From NCBI RefSeq assembly GCF_029867415.1, contig NC_081185.1, positions 26,709,293 through 26,773,292 of the forward strand: DNA of 64,000 bases. Direction: 5' to 3'. The notes below the pieces were generated by a model that made no database searches, had not been told where the DNA came from, and was given only the letters and a program-made list of their open reading frames with translations. The translations under genes were made by a program, and so were the position numbers. This DNA comes from Vicia villosa. Taxonomy: Eukaryota > Streptophyta > Magnoliopsida > Fabales > Fabaceae. Of the stretch, positions 59,390 through 64,000 are shown in pieces (position 1 is the stretch's first letter; each line of letters starts with the position of its first letter).

Positions 59390-59548
59390 GCAGGGGTATT
59401 TTGGGATTTTCGCTGGGGGTGACCCCCATAGGGAGGTGGCTAAAGAAATTTTCTAAAATATTAACACAAATGAAATAAATAATATATTTTTATTATATTT
59501 AATAGATACTTAAAAAAAGTTATTTTTTAACTCCATATAAATATGAAG

Positions 59549-59748
59549 AGGAGTTAAGGCCTCCAAGTGTTAATGCGTCTATCATTGAAGATTCAAGAGA
59601 CATTGACGTACGTATCTATCCAAAACCTTAATATAATAGTGGTATGAGTCACTTCTCTTATAAATTTAATATTTATTTCATTCCTAGTCGATCTGGAACT
59701 TTAATATTTAACACTTGAAATTCAACAACCCCGCACAAGTGTGGGTCA
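59549..59748. other. Short spacer
   Basis: Non-duplicated DNA to the right of unit 2. No gene is recognised. Confidence 0.4.
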
Positions 59749-60190
59749 TGTAACGCCCCGATTTTTATTTAATTAATTTTCATAAATATTGTGTGATTGT
59801 TTGTGTTTGTTGTTGATTAATGTGTTGGGTTGGGGGAGTCCTTGAGTGTAGGGTGGTAGCCTTAAAAATATTTGTTTTAAGTTGTAAGGGATGTTTGAGT
59901 AAAACTTAGAGGTTTGGGGTGTTAAAGTGGAATTAATTATTAATAATTAATTAGAATTATTTTATTTATTTTAAATAATAGTAAGGAGAATATTATTTAA
60001 ATAAATATTGAGCTTGGATGGTTATTTAATTTCTTTAATTTGAATAAGGTTTTAATAGAATTATAGTATAATAAAATAAGAAATGGGGAAATGAAAAGGG
60101 AGAACCTCCGCTAGAAAAATTTAAAAACTCAATATTTAAGGTAAGGATTGGACTTCCTCTTGTATTAGGAATTATATATGATAACATGGG
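59749..60190 (+). repeat. LTR fragment starting TGTAACGCCCCG
   Basis: Same style of start as the minus-strand LTR ending at 4612, followed by AT-rich sequence. The 3' limit is unclear, and no internal region or second LTR is present. Confidence 0.4.
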
Positions 60191-60861
60191 GTGGATGTTT
60201 TTTGTATATTTGTGACTGTTTTTCTCTTTTCTATGTTCTGAGCAATTTGAGGTATGTTGATATTATCGTGTAGTTTGTTGTATATTTGTGATTGTTTTCT
60301 CTTTCTAACTTGTTATTTAGGGCACCCATATAGTTGACTTTGATCATATGTTTAAACACAAAAACAATTGTAATAGTTTCAAGCTAAATGACTGAGAGAT
60401 AATTCAAGGTACATTCTTATGATAAAATGACGAAATCAAGTAACAAGTAAGATAACAAAGTCAATTACAATAAATGATAGTGAAATTATATATTAATTGA
60501 TAGTTTGAAAATATCAAAAAAAAATGCAATTGTTCCACTAGGGAACTAGAAATGGATAATCAAGATCCACGAAGGAATCAGAAATGAAGAGAGTTGGATA
60601 ATTGTTGATCTTGAACAAGGGTTTCGATCTTTGTTACGGTGATGAGGGGTGGACCTGCATGGTTAGCATTTCAACATCCAAGCTAGTACAAGATTCAAGA
60701 TTTAAGGACTTATAATTTAAGGACTTTTCAAGATTTAAGGACTTACAATGTATTGAAACTTTAATGACATGTGAAAGATAAATTTATATAATTGAAAGGA
60801 GAGAGAATAATAAATATTTAAGAATTTAATAGGAAAAATAACATTAATTATTCATTGGAAT

Positions 60862-60927
60862 TGTAAAGCGATTTATATTTAAATACAATTTTTTTCCAAA
60901 ACGACTTATAATAAAAAACGGATGGAG
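60862..60927. mobile_element. Right half of a Stowaway-like (Tc1/mariner) MITE
   Basis: CCAAAACGACTTATAATAAA followed by ACGGATGGAG and then TA, the usual right end of Stowaway MITEs. No matching left end was found upstream, so the element is truncated. A thrice-repeated TTTAAGGACTTA lies at about 60700-60750. Confidence 0.5.
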
Positions 60928-60929
60928 TA

Positions 60930-62500
60930 TATTAGAACGAGTAGAGTGAGCTTCAGATGTTCATCGGTAATGATGGAATATTTGTTGTGGGCGTGAACCT
61001 TTATTGCTTTGTTATATGAAAGAAGCAGTGTATTTGATTGCAGTGAGATGGAACATATGCCTCTGAATTTTTCGTGCTTTTTGCAACTTGGTGCATTGAA
61101 TAATGTTAGCCACCATTTTTTGTTGTTGTATTTGCTCGTTGTCTTTCATATTTGTTGTAGTAGCATACTGATTTGTATGTTGTGTTTGGAGAATTACTTT
61201 CATTCTCCGGGACGATGCTCGGGATCCGCAAAGTTGAGGTTATGTTTATTTTGTACTATTCTCCGCGTCACGGAGAACTGTTCCCCTGCCAAGGGTAAGA
61301 TCTCCGGCACTTCCCCTGAGGCATAGCTTGAATCAAGGTGGACGAAGCAAGTTGATTTAAAGGCAAACTGATCAAATTCTCGTTGCAAAGAAACCGAAAT
61401 GTATTTCTGAAATATCCACTGAAATGCTCAATAATCAATAAATTAATGAAATTTGCCCAGAGATACATCTCCGAAAATAAATTTTAAAAAGAATGGGATG
61501 ACCCTCATTTGCGGTGTTATTTAGTGAGACAAAAGATGCATTCGAAGATATACCTCCACAATCTAATAGAGAATTTCAGATTTTTATAAGGTGCTTTTTC
61601 ACCTCTTAGGGTCGGATTAGTAATCCCCATAAACTTATTGTATACCCACATGGCTTTATTGTTGACCCATTAAATCTTTCAAGGTCACTGAGGCTTATTG
61701 TTGACCCATTAAATCCTTGAAGGTCACTTCCTCAGTAGGGATGAAATTTTTGTGTTGGATTTTTAAGAAGTTGATGTACATTATATCATATTATCATATC
61801 ATATAGTATTATATAACATGAGCTTCTTTGATTTATCAGGACCCTTCAAATGCTATAATTGGCCATTACAATAGTAATGGGGAACAAATCCTCTCCATTT
61901 TTCAAAGAAATTGCATGGTCCATTACTAAGGTTTAAATTATATAAATGTTAAATTATACACATACATGTCACAACTTACAATAATAAGTGCATTTATACA
62001 CCAAAAATCTTAGTAATTGAACTCTCCATTTCTTTAAAAAAATGGAGAGCATCTTGACTCATAGTAATGACATGTGAGAATTAAGAATTCATTGATTAAC
62101 TCACTAATGAATGATAAACTTGTAAAATAACTTTAAAAAATCTATTACTACTACAACTTTTTTTAATTATATAATTTAGTCAAAGAGATCTTATATTTAG
62201 AAAGAGAAATGCAGTGCTTATACAAAAGATATTTTCAGAAGATACAAAATACAGTACATTCACTAGTCAATTTTCTCTTATACTTTAAAAAATTCACTGA
62301 AAAGCATTCAGTTTATTTTTCACAAAAGAAAACCTAGAGACTCTATTTAGTGATGGGGATGATAAAAGGTCATGGATTTGTATAGCAAATATATGTTAAT
62401 TCATTTTATGGAATCTAAGGAGCCAAGAAGCTTATACTTGCATATACAACTTTTATGACAGAAGATTAAAAAGTGGACGCATTCAGCTAATTACATTTCA
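60930..62500. other. Intergenic stretch with decayed MULE-like motifs
   Basis: Weak versions of the 20-bp MULE palindrome occur near 61397 and 61460-61480 (CAGAGATACATCTCCGAAAA). A perfect 10-bp stem CTCTCCATTT/AAATGGAGAG lies at 62021-62048. The frames at 61009-61388 show no domain. No gene is recognised. Confidence 0.45.
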
Positions 62501-62503
62501 CAG

Positions 62504-62512
62504 TGTATATTA
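62504..62512 (+). promoter_or_regulatory. Possible TATA box of the plus-strand HSP70
   Basis: TGTATATTA about 73 bp upstream of the ATG at 62585. No clear heat shock element was found nearby. Confidence 0.35.
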
Positions 62513-62584
62513 AAGCAAACCAAAATCATTCCATTATTCTACCTATCAGAATTCCCTAAAACAGATTCATTCACTTGAAACAGA

Positions 62585-64000
62585 ATGGCCAAAGAATATG
62601 AGGGACCTGCTATTGGAATCGACCTTGGTACGACTTATTCATGTGTTGCTGTATGGCAGGAGCAAAATAACCGAGCAGAGATTATCCACAATGAACAAGG
62701 AAACAGAATCACACCTTCTTTTGTTGCTTTCTCTAGTGATCAAAGGTTGATCGGTGATGCTGCTAAAAACCAAGCTGCTTCAAATCCAGCCAACACTATC
62801 TTCGGTAATTTATCTTCTTTTGGTTCCTGCATAAATAGTTGATAAATTAATTATTTTAGTTATTAATACTTTTTTGTAATGCTTTGAATAGAAAAGAACA
62901 AATTATATATCACCTACAATTTTGTTTATGCAGATGCAAAGAGGTTAATTGGAAGGAAATACAGCGATATCATTATTCAGAATGATATGCAGTTGTGGCC
63001 CTTTAAGGTCATTGCTGGTTTTAATGACAACCCAATGATCCTTGTTAATTACAGGGGCCAAGAAAAAAGCTTTTCTGCTGAGGAAATATCATCTATGATC
63101 CTCAGAAAAATGCGGGAGATCGCAGAGAAATTTTTGGAAACACCTATTGAAAATGCAGTGATTACAGTTCCGGCCTATTTCAACGATTCTCAGCGTAAAG
63201 CTACAATAGATGCTGGTACCATTGCAGGCTTGAATGTAAAGCGGATAATCAATGAACCTACTGCTGCCGCCCTTGCGTATGGCCTTCAAAAAAGACCTAA
63301 TTTTGTTGAAGATAGAAACATTTTCATCTTTGATCTTGGTGGTGGAACTTTTGATGTATCTCTCCTCACAATTAAGAATAATGTCTTTCATGTTAAGGCT
63401 GTTGCTGGAGACACTCACCTCGGAGGAGAGGACTTTGACAACAGAATGATGAATCACTTTGTAGAGGAGATTAAAAGGAAGAACAAAGTAGACATTAGTG
63501 GAAACCCTGGATCTTTGAGGAGGCTAAGAACTAGCTGCGAGAGGGCGAAAAGGATCCTTTCTTTTGCTGTTGTTGCTACTGTTGAGGTAAATGCTTTGTT
63601 TCAGGGAATTGAGTTATCTTCATCTATCACTCGAGCAAAGTTTGAGATGATCAACATAGACCTCTTTGAAAAGTGTATGGAGATTGTCAGGAGATGCTTT
63701 GTGAATTCTGGAATGGACAAAAGTTGTGTAGATGATGTTGTCCTTATTGGTGGATCGTCCAGAATCCCCAAATTGCAACAACTATTGCAGGACTTTTTTA
63801 ATGGGAAGGATTTGTGTATGAGCATCAACCCTGATGAAGCAGTGGCTTATGGGGCAGCTGTCCAGGCTGCTATGTTAAATGTCAAGTATGTTCCAAACTT
63901 AACGTTGCGAGATGTCATACCCTTGTCTCTTGGTACATCAGAAAAAGGAGATATTATGGATGTCGTGATTCCTAGGAACACTTCCATTCCTATCACTAAG
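62585..64000 (+). CDS. Cytosolic-type HSP70 paralogue, 3' end beyond window
   Basis: Exon 1 is 62585-62804 and exon 2 starts at 62934; the intron of 129 bp has GT...AG ends and lies at the same split Asp codon as in the gene at 23295-25256. Exon 1 is 220 nt in both. Visible signatures: IDLGTTYS (residues 12-19), [14 protein letters not shown] and [15 protein letters not shown]. The frame stays open to the window edge, inside the substrate-binding domain ([20 protein letters not shown]). The same departure from canonical sequence at that point (SLGTS where most members have SLGLET) shows that the two genes are close paralogues. Whether this copy also lacks the EEVD tail cannot be seen. Function: ATP-driven protein folding in the cytosol. 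Confidence 0.95.

Larger units (their letters stand above)
56339..59453 (+). mobile_element. MULE-B: Mutator-like element carrying a PMD gene, no transposase
   Basis: Ends are GAAAATTTCTTTGCCAACCT and, inverted, GAAAATTTCTTTAGCCACCT. The 8-bp duplication TAAAATAT lies at 56331-56338 and 59454-59461; the empty site survives at 47910-47917 in unit 1. The right end of B is nearly identical to the left end of MULE-A over about 60 bp (GGGGGTCACCCCCAGCGAAA), and the left end of B resembles the right end of A (CACCTCTGGTGAA). Nine 20-bp palindromes are shared with A. It is non-autonomous: the only gene is a PMD gene. Confidence 0.95.
48343..59548 (+). repeat. Segmental duplication, unit 2
   Basis: Collinear with unit 1 but with its own insertions: a LINE of about 3.46 kb and MULE-B of 3.1 kb. 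The left edge (ACAAGCTTTTCTTTCG at 48343) cuts into the copia RT region, whereas unit 1 continues leftward, so 48343 is the duplication junction. A 26-bp deletion near 48367 falls between TTGG repeats. Confidence 0.88.

Noticed and set aside
62440..62584. Heat shock elements upstream of the HSP70 genes
   Set aside because: Isolated GAA and TTC triplets occur, but no three alternating units at 5-bp spacing were found upstream of either gene.

Overview
The window is nuclear plant DNA, most likely from a cool-season legume with a large, repeat-rich genome (pea, vetch or clover type). The basis is intron-containing cytosolic HSP70 genes, DC1-domain genes, plant mobile domain (PMD) cargo, L1-type LINEs with an RRM-bearing ORF1, and very long Tat/Ogre-like Ty3/gypsy LTRs whose start and end signatures are typical of legumes. 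The species is inferred, not shown. No rRNA, complete tRNA, CRISPR array or bacterial-type operon was seen.

Host genes are few. Two HSP70 paralogues stand head to head: 23295-25256 on the minus strand and 62585 to beyond 64000 on the plus strand. About 37 kb of repeats separates them. They share intron position, exon 1 length and the last bases of the 5' UTR. Two DC1-domain paralogues (46412-47146, apparently intact; 54871-55608, broken by a stop) sit in a tandem segmental duplication, unit 1 about 38655-48000 and unit 2 about 48343-59548.

The rest is nested transposable elements. 1-5040: LTR pieces with phased 12-bp palindromes. 5045-5763: three foldback hairpins. 5851-8302: 5'-truncated LINE with a 14-bp target duplication. 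9203-19810: near full-length minus-strand LINE split by a 4.4-kb solo LTR (11753-16127) with a CTCCC target duplication. 20345-22818: LINE 3' end split by a hAT element (20849-22425, target duplication TCTCCGGA). 25849-28221: Helitron with a nested hAT MITE. 28393-35587: MITEs, a possible CACTA end, a long LTR and a LINE. 37240-39612: copia pol remnant. 50693-54153: another LINE.

The most interesting part is a pair of Mutator-like elements. MULE-A (41250-45710) carries a transposase fused to an OTU-type cysteine protease domain, plus a separate small PB1-like ORF. MULE-B (56339-59453) carries no transposase but a PMD gene. They share terminal inverted repeats, end polarity and a family of 20-bp palindromes (core TTCGGAAGTTCATTTCCGAA; 13 copies in A, 9 in B). 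Each lies in one duplication unit, each has an 8-bp target duplication, and the unoccupied site survives in the other unit (54177-54184 for A, 47910-47917 for B). Both therefore inserted after the segment was duplicated.
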